From Pseudofrankia asymbiotica (GTDB lineage Bacteria > Actinomycetota > Actinomycetes > Frankiales > Frankiaceae): 17,094 bases of DNA. A program made the translations under genes and the position numbers. A model generated the notes under the pieces. That model made no database searches. It had not been told where the DNA came from and was given only the letters and a program-made list of their open reading frames with translations. The DNA is taken from contig NZ_MOMC01000057.1 in the NCBI RefSeq assembly GCF_001983105.1, positions 65,163 through 82,256 of the forward strand, written 5' to 3'. Below, piece by piece: positions 8,392-15,723 of the stretch. The stretch's first letter is position 1; each line of letters opens with the position of its first letter.

Positions 8392-9393
8392 ATGAGTGAC
8401 CGTCCTGCCTCCCGGGCCCTTCCGACCTTCGCCGACATCGCCGCCGCCCGGGACCTGCTGGCCGGTCACCTGCCCGCCACCCCGATGTGGACCTATCCGG
8501 CGCTCAACGCCGCCCTCGGCGTGACCATCTACATCAAGCACGAGAACGTCCAGCCAACCGGGGCGTTCAAGGTGCGTGGGGGCCTGACGCTGCTCGCCAG
8601 CATGCCGCGCGAGCGGCGCGCTCGCGGGACGATCACCTACTCGACCGGCAACCACGCCCAGTCGATGGCCTACGCCAGCGGCGCCTTCGACGCCCCGTGC
8701 ACCGTCGTCATGCCGGCGAGCACCGCCGCCTCGAAGGTCCGGGCACTGAGCGCTCTCGGGGCCACCGTCGAGCTGCACGGCCCGGACATGGCCGCCGCCC
8801 AGACCCGTGCCGAGGAGATCGCCGCCGAGAGCGGCCAGCTGCTCGTCAGCCCCGGTGACACCCCCGAGCTCATCGCCGGCGTCGGCACGGCCTATCTCGA
8901 GGTCGTCGAAGCGCGGCCCGACCTCGACGCGGTGATCGTCCCGATCGGCAGCGGGACCGGCGCCGCCGGCGCCAGCCTGGTCACCGCCCGGCTCGCGCCA
9001 CGATGTCGGGTGATCGGCGTCCAGTCGTCGGGCGCGCCGGCCGCGCACGACTCGTGGCGGTCGGGCGGGTGCGTGCGCCGCCCGATCCGCACCAGCGCCT
9101 GCGGCCTCGCCACCGGTCGGGGCTATGAGGTGCCGCAGCGGGTCCTGCGCGCCGGCCTCGCCGACTTCCATCTCGTCGACGACCGTCAGATCACCGCCGC
9201 CCAGCGCCTGCTCGCCAGCGACGCCCACACGCTGGCCGAGGGCGCGGGAGCCGCGTCGCTCGCCGCGATCCTCGCCCGTCCGGGTGACTTCGCCGGCCAG
9301 CGCGTCGCGGTCGTCGTCACGGGCGGCAACGCCTCGGCGGCCGAGATCGCGGCCCTGGCCGCGGCCGAGGACGGCCTCACGGCCGCCGCGTAG
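8392..9393 (+). CDS. Threonine/serine dehydratase-like PLP enzyme (fold type II)
   Basis: Predicted to deaminate threonine or serine to 2-oxobutyrate or pyruvate in the cytoplasm. The 333-residue protein starts at ATG 8392. It has the PLP-lysine motif PTGAFKVRGG with K60, the substrate/cofactor loop STGNHAQS (84-91), the phosphate-binding Gly loop GSGTG (186-190), and a C-terminal VVVTGGNAS segment. No C-terminal ACT-like regulatory domain is present, so it resembles the short catabolic (TdcB-like) or racemase-type members, not feedback-controlled biosynthetic IlvA. It is divergent from a LysR regulator with a shared palindromic operator, so it is probably regulated by substrate availability. 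Related fold-II enzymes (threo-3-hydroxyaspartate dehydratase, serine racemase, ectoine-linked EutB) cannot be excluded from sequence alone. Confidence 0.9.
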   Translation: MSDRPASRALPTFADIAAARDLLAGHLPATPMWTYPALNAALGVTIYIKHENVQPTGAFKVRGGLTLLASMPRERRARGTITYSTGNHAQSMAYASGAFDAPCTVVMPASTAASKVRALSALGATVELHGPDMAAAQTRAEEIAAESGQLLVSPGDTPELIAGVGTAYLEVVEARPDLDAVIVPIGSGTGAAGASLVTARLAPRCRVIGVQSSGAPAAHDSWRSGGCVRRPIRTSACGLATGRGYEVPQRVLRAGLADFHLVDDRQITAAQRLLASDAHTLAEGAGAASLAAILARPGDFAGQRVAVVVTGGNASAAEIAALAAAEDGLTAAA

Positions 9394-9747
9394 GAGAGCG
9401 CGAGACCGACGGGTCGGAAGAGCGCGAGAACGACCGGTCTGAAGAGCGCGAGACCGACCGGTCTCTCGGGACGTGACTACTGGCTCACGAGATGGCGCTT
9501 ACCGGCTTGCGAGACGATAATTCTCGACTGTGGAGAGGCGGACCGCTGACGAGTGGCGGTACGCGCGACTTCTCCGGGGCGCGACGGTCGCTCGGCATGC
9601 TGTAGTGGGCGGTATGGCCCGCCGACGGCGTGAGCGGACCGGCCTGGGACGGGCGCGGCCCTGGCCGACGCGTACGACCATGTGTGGTCCCAGGTGCCGG
9701 AACGCCCCGGCACCGCACCTGAGGAGGCGAGTGCACTGAGCCGGAGA
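9394..9747. other. Non-coding gap between dehydratase and MaoC genes
   Basis: About 350 bp without a credible gene. It begins with the 24-bp triplicate repeat. An AT-richer spot at 9511-9526 (gataat flanked by short inverted gaga/tctc) could be a -10 region for the MaoC operon, but no matching -35 is visible. The short open frame at 9530-9739 is Arg-rich with no recognisable motif, and I do not call it. Confidence 0.5.
9396..9467. repeat. 24-bp tandem repeat x3 downstream of the dehydratase
   Basis: Three 24-bp units (9396-9419, 9420-9443, 9444-9467) begin gagcgcgaga and contain gaccgg/gacggg cores that diverge by a few bases. They start two bases after the dehydratase stop. The third copy can fold a short gagacc/ggtctc hairpin, so the array may double as a terminator. 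Confidence 0.85.
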
Positions 9748-10209
9748 ATGGGTTCCTGGTTCGAGGAACTTCCGGTCGGGACGGTCGTCCGTCACGCGAT
9801 CACCCGGACGCTCACCGAGACCGACAACGTGCTGTTCACCACGCTGTCGATGAACCCGCAGCCGCTGCACCTCGACCACGACTTCGCGTCGAAGACCGAG
9901 TTCGGGCGGCCGTTGCTGAACTCGATGATGACGGTCGCGACGGTCGTCGGGCTCGCCGTGCCGGAGCTGACGCTCGGGACGACGGTCGCGAACCTGGGTT
10001 TCGGCTCGATCGAGTTCCCCAAGCCGATGTTCGCGGGCGACACCCTGCACGTCATCACCGAGGTGACCAAGGCGCGGCTTTCCAGCTCGCGCCCCGGCGT
10101 CGGCATCGTGGAGTTCCGACACGACGGCTACAACCAGCACGACGAGCTGGTCTGCCGCGCTTTCCGGTCCGCGATGATGCACTGCCGGCCGGCCGACGAG
10201 GCCGAGTAG
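9748..10209 (+). CDS. MaoC-like hot-dog-fold enoyl-CoA hydratase
   Basis: Predicted to hydrate an enoyl-CoA or mesaconyl-type CoA ester. ATG 9748 starts at MGSWFEELPVG, where this family normally begins, giving 153 residues. The ribosome site is awkward: gaggagg at 9721-9727 is 20 nt away, and ggag at 9743-9746 is too close. A CTG at 9736 has better spacing, so the exact start is uncertain. Family features are TETDNVLFTTLSMNPQPLHLD near residues 25-45, FGRPLLNSM, and a central FAGDTLHV strand. The hydratase-2 motif usually reads D-x-N-P-x-H; here the Asp position is Ser and two extra residues separate NP from His. Relatives beside CitE-like lyases include the mesaconyl-CoA hydratase group in Streptomyces and Rv2499c in M. 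tuberculosis. It lies 81 bp upstream of the acyl-CoA dehydrogenase, and the two are probably one operon. Confidence 0.85.
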   Translation: MGSWFEELPVGTVVRHAITRTLTETDNVLFTTLSMNPQPLHLDHDFASKTEFGRPLLNSMMTVATVVGLAVPELTLGTTVANLGFGSIEFPKPMFAGDTLHVITEVTKARLSSSRPGVGIVEFRHDGYNQHDELVCRAFRSAMMHCRPADEAE

Positions 10210-10290
10210 CCCTCGACCGTGTGCCCCAGCCCCTTGCCGTTCGCCCTGACCTAGGCCACGCGGGCCGCATTAGAGACGCGAGGAGTCTCC

Positions 10291-11457
10291 ATGGAGTTCG
10301 AGGAACCGCCCGAGCACACCGCCATCCGCGAGGCCGTGCGCGACATCTGCAAGGGGTTCGACGCCGAGTACTGGCGCCAGCACGAGAAGAACCACGAGTT
10401 CCCCTGGAAGTTCCACAACGAGATGGCCGCGGCCGGCTGGATCGGCACCGCCATCCCGGAGGAGTTCGGCGGCGGCGGTGGCGGCATCACCGAGGCCTCC
10501 ATCGTGATGGAGGAGGTCGCGGCCTCCGGTGGCGCGATGAACGCCGCCAGCGCGCTGCACATCTCCGTCTTCGGCATGAACCCGGTCGTCAAGTACGGCT
10601 CCCAGGCGCAGAAGGAGAAGTACCTGCCGCGCGTCGCCACCGGTGAGCTGCAGGTCGCCTTCGGCGTCACCGAGCCGGACGCGGGCACCGACACGACGTC
10701 GATCACCACCCGGGCCGTCCGCGACGGCGACGACTACATCGTGCACGGCCAGAAGGTGTGGACGACCAAGGGCCACGTCGCCGAGAAGGTGCTGCTGCTG
10801 GTCCGGACCACTCCGCTGGAGGAGGTCCGCAAGCGCACGGACGGCATGACGCTGCTGCTCGCCGACCTGCGCCGGCCCGAGGTCGACATCCACCAGATCG
10901 ACAAGATCGCCCGCAACGCCGTCGGGTCCTGCGAGGTGCGCTACGACGGCCTGCGCGTCGATGGGTCCGACCTGGTCGGCGAAGAGGGCAAGGGCTTCAA
11001 GTACCTGTTGGACGGCCTGAACCCGGAGCGCATTCTCATCGCCGCCGAGGCGCTCGGCATCGGCAAGGCGGCGCTGCGCGTCGCGACGCAGTACGCCAAC
11101 GAGCGGGTCGTCTTCGGCCGCCCGATCGGCAAGAACCAGGGCATCGCCTTCCCGCTGGCCGAGGCGCACATGCGCCTCGCCGCCGCCGAGCTCGTCATCC
11201 GGCAGGCCTCCTGGCGCTACGACCAGGGCCTTCCGTGCGGGGAGCACGCGAACTCCGCGAAGTTCCTGGCGTCCGACGCGGCGTTCTTCGCCGCGGACCG
11301 GGCGATGCAGACCCACGGCGGCTTCTCGTTCGCCACGGAGTACCCGGTGGGCCGTTTCTGGGCCGAGTCGCGGCTGATGAAGATCGCACCGGTGTCACAG
11401 GAGATGGTCATGAACTACATCTCCGAGCACGTCCTCGGCCTGCCCCGCTCCTACTGA
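10291..11457 (+). CDS. Acyl-CoA dehydrogenase (FadE-like)
   Basis: FAD enzyme predicted to introduce the alpha-beta double bond in an acyl-CoA, passing electrons to ETF. ATG 10291 is preceded by gaggag with 5-nt spacing, and the protein has 388 residues, typical of the family. The N-terminal helical domain is about 1-115. The FAD/substrate strand has FGVTEPDAGTDTTS (about 123-136) and the VWTTKGHVA segment. The C-terminal helical domain starts near 235 with LNPERILIAAEALGIG, then ERVVFGRPIGKNQG and QTHGGFSFATEYPVGRFW. The catalytic Glu usually found in a YEGT motif near the C-terminus is replaced by PVSQE, while E246 in LNPER sits where isovaleryl-CoA dehydrogenase has its base. This suggests a branched-chain or unusual acyl substrate. 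The gene is followed by a hairpin shared with the convergent lyase gene. Confidence 0.92.
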   Translation: MEFEEPPEHTAIREAVRDICKGFDAEYWRQHEKNHEFPWKFHNEMAAAGWIGTAIPEEFGGGGGGITEASIVMEEVAASGGAMNAASALHISVFGMNPVVKYGSQAQKEKYLPRVATGELQVAFGVTEPDAGTDTTSITTRAVRDGDDYIVHGQKVWTTKGHVAEKVLLLVRTTPLEEVRKRTDGMTLLLADLRRPEVDIHQIDKIARNAVGSCEVRYDGLRVDGSDLVGEEGKGFKYLLDGLNPERILIAAEALGIGKAALRVATQYANERVVFGRPIGKNQGIAFPLAEAHMRLAAAELVIRQASWRYDQGLPCGEHANSAKFLASDAAFFAADRAMQTHGGFSFATEYPVGRFWAESRLMKIAPVSQEMVMNYISEHVLGLPRSY

Positions 11458-11502
11458 CCGGTCAGGCGGTGCCCGGCGGCCGGGCCGAAACGTCGTCCAG
11501 GA

Positions 11503-11542
11503 CCTGCCGGATCGACCACGCACATTCCGTCGATCCGGCAGG
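11503..11542. terminator. Bidirectional hairpin terminator
   Basis: Perfect 14-bp arms (11503-11516 cctgccggatcgac and 11529-11542) enclose a 12-nt loop, midway in the 111-bp gap between the convergent acyl-CoA dehydrogenase and CoA-ester lyase genes. The position serves both transcripts. Confidence 0.7.
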
Positions 11543-11568
11543 AATCCCGGCGGTCAGCCCGGTCAGCC

Positions 11569-12459
11569 TCAGCGGCCGATGGCGAGAACGCGCCGGGCCT
11601 GCAGGACGAGGGGGACGTCGACCATGCCGCCCTCGAAGTTGATCGTGCCGCGCCCCTCGCGCTGCGCTTCCTCGTAGGCATCGAGCAGCCGGCGCGCCCG
11701 GTCGTACTCCTCGGGCGACGGGGTGAACGCCTCATGCGCCAGTGCGACCTGTCCCGGGTGGATGCACAGCTTTCCGCCGTAGCCAAGGTCCCGGGCGAAC
11801 GAGGCCTCCTCCAGGAACCGTTCCCGGTCGTTGATCGCGGTGGTCACCTGGTCGAGCGCCACGACCCCGGCGAGCCGGCAGGCGATCGCCACCTGCGAAC
11901 GGGCGTACAGCACCTCGGCGTTCGACCGGGTGCGCCGCCCGCCGAGGTCGGCGATGAAGTCCTCGGCACCGAAGTACGCCGCGTCGACGCGGGCGTTCCT
12001 GGCGGCATGGGCGAGCACCTCGGCCGCCCGGTGCACGCCCGCGACCGACTCCAGCCCGTACATCACCGCTCGGTCGGCCACCCCGCGCGTGCGCAGCGCC
12101 TCGTCGAGCCGGTCGACGTCCTCGATCGTCTCGATCTTCGGCACGACGATGCCCTGCAGGTCGAGCGCCGCGTAGCAGTCCAGGTCGGCGTCGAAGTTAT
12201 CCGCGTCGGTGACACCGTTCACCCGCAGCATGACCGCGCCGCCGAACTCGGCCCGCAGCTTCGGCACGGCGGTGATGGCGCCGTCGCGGCCCTCGGGCTT
12301 GGCGCCCAGCGGCGTCCCGTCCTCGAGGTCGACGATCACGATGTCGGCACCGAACCGGGCCTGCTTGGCGATCAGGTCGGGCCGGTTCGCCGGGGTGAAC
12401 AGCGGCGACCGCCACCGCGCCACGCGGCCATCCGCCGGCCCGCTCTCTCCCAAGGTCAT
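11569..12459 (-). CDS. CitE-like HpcH/HpaI-family CoA-ester lyase
   Basis: Predicted Mg2+-dependent C-C lyase acting on a beta-hydroxyacyl-CoA (citramalyl-, malyl- or HMG-CoA type). ATG 12459 begins shortly before RWRSPLFTPANRPDLI, the usual family start, giving 296 residues. Upstream in-frame GTG codons lack support. Motifs: ADIVIVDLEDG with D44/E46/D47, MLRVNG (Arg binding the CoA ester), PKIET, GLESVAGVHRA, YFGAEDF with metal ligands E166/D167, and the C-terminal LCIHPGQV. The short length and single-domain form match CitE-like proteins that work outside the citrate lyase complex, such as M. tuberculosis Rv2498c, reported in itaconate and leucine breakdown. The convergent MaoC and dehydrogenase genes supply plausible preceding steps. 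The substrate remains inference. Confidence 0.92.
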   Translation of the reverse strand: MTLGESGPADGRVARWRSPLFTPANRPDLIAKQARFGADIVIVDLEDGTPLGAKPEGRDGAITAVPKLRAEFGGAVMLRVNGVTDADNFDADLDCYAALDLQGIVVPKIETIEDVDRLDEALRTRGVADRAVMYGLESVAGVHRAAEVLAHAARNARVDAAYFGAEDFIADLGGRRTRSNAEVLYARSQVAIACRLAGVVALDQVTTAINDRERFLEEASFARDLGYGGKLCIHPGQVALAHEAFTPSPEEYDRARRLLDAYEEAQREGRGTINFEGGMVDVPLVLQARRVLAIGR

Positions 12460-12546
12460 GGCGAGAACGCTAGCGGCCTCGGCCCGTCGGCTCACCTCGG
12501 ATGTGACGCACTCCGATCCACGTCCGTCCACGCCGATCCGCCGGGC

Positions 12547-12628
12547 CTTGATCGCGGTTTCTGCTCTCGGCGCCTCGTGAACGCCGACGGCGGATCACAG
12601 CCACCGCAGGGCACAGGCGACGATCAAG
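12547..12628. repeat. 82-bp imperfect palindromic element, copy 1
   Basis: Bounded by perfect 8-bp terminal inverted repeats cttgatcg and cgatcaag. The right half (agccaccgcagggcacaggc) closely matches the right half of the element at 13879-13959. It lies just downstream of the phosphodiesterase gene, upstream of the lyase start. Confidence 0.65.
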
Positions 12629-12638
12629 CTTAGGTGGA

Positions 12639-13802
12639 TCAGCGAGAGAAGCGGATCAAGGGGATGAGCTGCTCGGCGGGGGTGAGGGAGCCGTGGTGGC
12701 CGCGCATGGTGGTCAGGCGGGGTTCGGCTTCGGGGCGGACGAGGACGTTGGTGCCGCGTGCCGCCGCGATGACGTCGCCCAGGCGGGGGATGGCCTGTTC
12801 GGTGATCTTCGGCCCGAACCAGCCGTCCGCCACCGCCTGCTCCGCCGAGATCACCCACGCGCGCTCGCCGAGTGCCTCGCGCCACGCGGCGAGGACGTCG
12901 CCGGCGGCGCCGGGCCGGGCGTAGACGTAGCGGGCGCGCGGTTCGCCACCGATCGCGCGCACCCCGGCCGTCAGGTCGGCCCGCCCGTCCAGGCTCACGT
13001 GATCGTCCTCGCCGACGGCGACCATTCCGTGGTCGCCCGTGACGACGAGCGTCGAGCCGGCGGGAAGCTGCTCGGCGAGCGTCGCGACCAGCCTGTCGAC
13101 CAGCGCCAGCTGCGCCCGCCAGCCCGGCGACGACGGGCCCAGGGCGTGCCCGGTGGTGTCCAGGTCGCTGACGTACGCATAGACAAACCCCGGCTCGCGC
13201 AGCGCCTCGATGACGCGCGCGACCAGGGTGCCCCACGTCGACGCGCCGGAGAACCGGCTGCCGCGCAGCGCCATCCGGCTCAGCCCCGAGTCGCGGTAGA
13301 GCGACGAGGAAACGACCGTGACGGCGGTCCCAGCCGCGGTGGCCCGCTCGAACGCGGTCGGCTCGGGCTGGGTCCGCTCAGGCGTGACAATGCCCAGCGC
13401 CGAACTGTCCCGGCCCTGGAACTGCCAGCGCAGCGCGTTCAGCAGCCCCTCGGCACCCGGATAGGGCTCCCAGAGATAGCCGACCACCCCGTGCTCGCCC
13501 GGCGTGAGGCCGGTGCCGATCGAGGTGATGCTGGTCGCGGTCGTCGAGGGATAGCAGGTCGTCAGGGCCGCGGCGCGGTGAGCGGCCAGCGTCGGCGCGA
13601 CGTCGGCGTTCCCGACCACGAGCTCGTCCCCCAGCCCGTCCACGAGGAGCAGGCAGGCGGAACGCGCCTCACCCAGCCCGAGCCGGGGCGCCTCGGCGAA
13701 ACCTCCGGCCCCGACCGCGCCCAGGAGCGCCGGCACCAGCTCCGCCAGCGAACCCTCGCCATACCGGGGAAGCTCGGGAGAGGTCAGTTTGGGAGATCGC
13801 AC
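12639..13802 (-). CDS. Type I phosphodiesterase / nucleotide pyrophosphatase family protein (alkaline phosphatase superfamily)
   Basis: Two-metal phosphoesterase predicted to cleave phosphodiester or pyrophosphate bonds; the substrate is unknown. GTG 13802 is preferred because the conserved sequence starts soon after and a GGGAG-like motif lies upstream, giving 387 residues. The superfamily ligands are all visible: D55 in LLLVDGLG, the nucleophile-region Thr in CYPSTTATSI (83-92), D213 and H219 in DLDTTGHALG, D257/H258 in GDHGM, and H369/H370 in RGHHGSLTP. No signal peptide or membrane helix is evident, so it is probably cytoplasmic. Neighbours on either side are same-strand metabolic genes separated by 170-200 bp gaps with palindromic repeats, so it is likely a single-gene unit. 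Its closest family types act on nucleotides or phospholipid headgroups. Confidence 0.9.
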   Translation of the reverse strand: MRSPKLTSPELPRYGEGSLAELVPALLGAVGAGGFAEAPRLGLGEARSACLLLVDGLGDELVVGNADVAPTLAAHRAAALTTCYPSTTATSITSIGTGLTPGEHGVVGYLWEPYPGAEGLLNALRWQFQGRDSSALGIVTPERTQPEPTAFERATAAGTAVTVVSSSLYRDSGLSRMALRGSRFSGASTWGTLVARVIEALREPGFVYAYVSDLDTTGHALGPSSPGWRAQLALVDRLVATLAEQLPAGSTLVVTGDHGMVAVGEDDHVSLDGRADLTAGVRAIGGEPRARYVYARPGAAGDVLAAWREALGERAWVISAEQAVADGWFGPKITEQAIPRLGDVIAAARGTNVLVRPEAEPRLTTMRGHHGSLTPAEQLIPLIRFSR

Positions 13803-13878
13803 GCCCCAAGTCTCCCGCGCTTCCCGCCCCCGGTCGAACCAACAGAGCCGCCCGAACCGACGCCAACCCCAACACGGG

Positions 13879-13959
13879 CTTGATCGCTGTCTGGGCCCTC
13901 CGGTGGTCACGATCCCGGGGCGCGCTGGCAACCACGGCAGGGCACAAACGGTGATCGTC
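13879..13959. repeat. 81-bp imperfect palindromic element, copy 2
   Basis: Begins with the same cttgatcg as the element at 12547 and ends with ccacggcagggcaca... followed by gatc. The two halves pair imperfectly: gatcgctgtctgggccct pairs against the reverse complement of the right arm with about five mismatches. It sits upstream of the phosphodiesterase start, so the gene is flanked by two related elements. Confidence 0.65.
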
Positions 13960-14002
13960 CTTGCCGCGGGGTGGGCGATCGTCGGCTCGGGGCGGCCGTG
14001 GG

Positions 14003-15217
14003 TTAGGCGGCGATCAGTTGGGCCTGGGCGTCACGGAGGGCCTTGTTCGCGTTCTCGGGGAGGGCGTCGAGGGGCGCGGCTACCTCCTCGACCGTCGGGC
14101 CGTACTGGGCGGCCAGCGGGGCGAGGGCGTCGAGGTCGAAGTCGTAGAGCCTCGCGGCGTTGCCGGCCAGGATGTCACGCAGCTCGGTCTCGGGCAGGTG
14201 GTGCAGCACCTGACGGATGGCTTCCAGGGTGAACGGCGACGTGCCCTCGTCATGCGGGTAGTCACTGCCCCACATGAACCGGTCATGCCCGACCACGTCG
14301 CGGGCGGCGATGTCGGCGGGACGGGGGAAGCTCGCGCCCGACCAGCAGTTCTGCCGCCAGTACTCGGTCGCCGAGCGCGGGATCGCGTCCTCCTTGCGGT
14401 ACTTGAGCTCACCGATCGCGCCGCCGCGGATGCTCTCGAGCACCCCGTCGAGCTGCTTGAGCAGCGGCGGGATGGCGGCGGCCGACGACTCGGTGATGAC
14501 GAACTTCAGCCGCGGGAACTTCTCGAACATGCCGGCGAGCAGCAGGTGGACGAACGGCCGCATGCCGTAGAAGCCCACCTCGCTGATCATGAGCGCGGGC
14601 GTGGCCGGGTAACGGCCGTAGTTGGGCGAGCCGGTGCCGCCGTGCAGGTTGAGCGGGATCTCGAGGTCCTGGATCGTCGCCCACAGCCGGTCGTACTCCG
14701 GGTCGTAGAGCGGCTTCACCCACTTCACGTCGGGCGCGACGTTCGGCAGCAGCACGCCGCCGCGCAGGCCGTGCTCCTTGATCCAGGTGATGTCCTCGAT
14801 GGCGTCGTCGATGTCGTTCAGGAAGAACTGTCCGACGCCGGCGCGCTGCGCCGGCTTGCGGGCGCAGAAATCCGCGAGCCACCGGTTGTGCGCGTGGATG
14901 CCGGCGCGGCGGTGGCGGTATTCCTCGGCGGTCGGCGGGCCGGCGAACAGTACGAAGCCCGGGTAGAACGGCGGCACCGTGTTCGGGAAGATGACCTCGC
15001 CGACGACGCCCTGGGAGAGCTGGTCGCGATCGCGCCGCTCGTCATCCCAGTTACGGACCCGCAGGTCGGTGTCGCGGAGGTCCTTCCACGGGTTCTTGTA
15101 CTTGCCGCGCCAGGCGTCGAAGTCCTCCTTGAACGCCGGGTCGAGGTACTCGCGGTAGGTCTCATGGTTCGCGCCGGCGTGGGTGTCGGCCGAGATGATC
15201 GTGTACCGGGCGGCCAC
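14003..15217 (-). CDS. Amidohydrolase family protein (Amidohydro_2 / ACMSD-like TIM barrel)
   Basis: Predicted metal-dependent hydrolase or decarboxylase of the amidohydrolase superfamily. I chose GTG 15217 because a GGGAG motif lies 5 nt upstream; GTG 15253 would add 12 residues without a ribosome site. The 404-residue protein opens with ISADTHAG (D11, H13), where related enzymes carry an HxH or DxH metal pair. LNLHGGTG (H192), FVITESSAA and MWGSDYPHDEGTSPF (D319, H322) are further barrel-end motifs. The Asp in SDYPH is the usual catalytic or metal residue. Proteins of this type occur widely in actinomycete aromatic-acid and xenobiotic degradation clusters, but no adjacent catabolic partner gene is present here. 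An imperfect palindrome upstream hints at repressor control. Confidence 0.9.
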   Translation of the reverse strand: MAARYTIISADTHAGANHETYREYLDPAFKEDFDAWRGKYKNPWKDLRDTDLRVRNWDDERRDRDQLSQGVVGEVIFPNTVPPFYPGFVLFAGPPTAEEYRHRRAGIHAHNRWLADFCARKPAQRAGVGQFFLNDIDDAIEDITWIKEHGLRGGVLLPNVAPDVKWVKPLYDPEYDRLWATIQDLEIPLNLHGGTGSPNYGRYPATPALMISEVGFYGMRPFVHLLLAGMFEKFPRLKFVITESSAAAIPPLLKQLDGVLESIRGGAIGELKYRKEDAIPRSATEYWRQNCWSGASFPRPADIAARDVVGHDRFMWGSDYPHDEGTSPFTLEAIRQVLHHLPETELRDILAGNAARLYDFDLDALAPLAAQYGPTVEEVAAPLDALPENANKALRDAQAQLIAA

Positions 15218-15253
15218 GGGCACTCCCTGGTCTGGTCGGAGGGACGTGCCCAC

Positions 15254-15287
15254 AATAGAACGTCGTTTCAGTCTGGCGTGTCAAGGA
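15254..15287 (-). promoter_or_regulatory. Candidate promoter/operator of the amidohydrolase
   Basis: On the minus strand a TTGACA hexamer (15282-15287) matches the -35 consensus exactly. A weak TTCTAT lies about 18 bp downstream. The -10 area contains an imperfect palindrome (plus strand tagaac-gtc-gtttca, 15255-15269), a shape often bound by TetR-type repressors. Assignment rests on the sequence pattern only. Confidence 0.4.
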
Positions 15288-15437
15288 GACCCCAGTCGGC
15301 GAGCGCGTGACCGTGGTCGCCTTGGCTGGCGCTTCTGGCCATCGCCTGGCCGTCGCCTGACTGTCGCCGGATGGCACCGCCCAGCTGAGGCTTTGTCCTG
15401 CAATGGAGTTCTCTCCGCCGCAGTGGTACTGCGTCAA

Positions 15438-15505
15438 CGCGGGTGCCTCGGGAAGACGAGTGCCCTGGAAAGGCGGATGCCCTGGGAAGGCGGATGCCCT
15501 GGGAA
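15438..15505. repeat. 17-bp tandem repeat, 4 units
   Basis: Two perfect copies of ggcggatgccctgggaa (15472-15488, 15489-15505), preceded by two degenerate copies (15438-15454 and 15455-15471), each matching 13 of 17 positions. Non-coding; function unknown. Confidence 0.85.
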
Positions 15506-15665
15506 CAGGGTGTGGTGGCCGCCCGGACCGATGGTGCGGCCTGAGGCGCGGGGCCCGTCTCGCCGCGGTCGGTCCGCCACTGATCACGTTCGCTGGAGGT
15601 TGATCGGCACGCCGAGTCTGGCTGGGGGAGGGGGCTCCGGCTTGCCGGGTATTGCCGTGCCGCGT

Positions 15666-15723
15666 TTCATGATCCGGTGCGATTTTAGGAGCTCCAGCTC
15701 CGAGGATCCCACCAGATCATGAA
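15666..15723. repeat. 58-nt near-perfect hairpin
   Basis: Positions 15666 to 15723 fold with i+j constant: 24 Watson-Crick and two G-T pairs out of 28 possible pairs, with a 2-nt centre. The outer arm ttcatgatc pairs exactly. It lies 72 bp past the tatA stop on the minus strand, so it may terminate tatA. It could also be a small palindromic mobile element or a structured RNA. Confidence 0.7.

Noticed and set aside
9396..9467. Possible CRISPR-like array
   Set aside because: The units are directly adjacent with no spacers, only three copies exist, and no cas gene is in the window.
9530..9739. Short plus-strand frame before the MaoC gene
   Set aside because: Arg-rich, no motif, no ribosome site; it ends beside the MaoC start region by chance.
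10273..10289. gagac/gtctc mini-hairpin over the acyl-CoA dehydrogenase ribosome site
   Set aside because: The stem is only five base pairs and the ribosome site lies largely in the loop, so a regulatory role is not supported.
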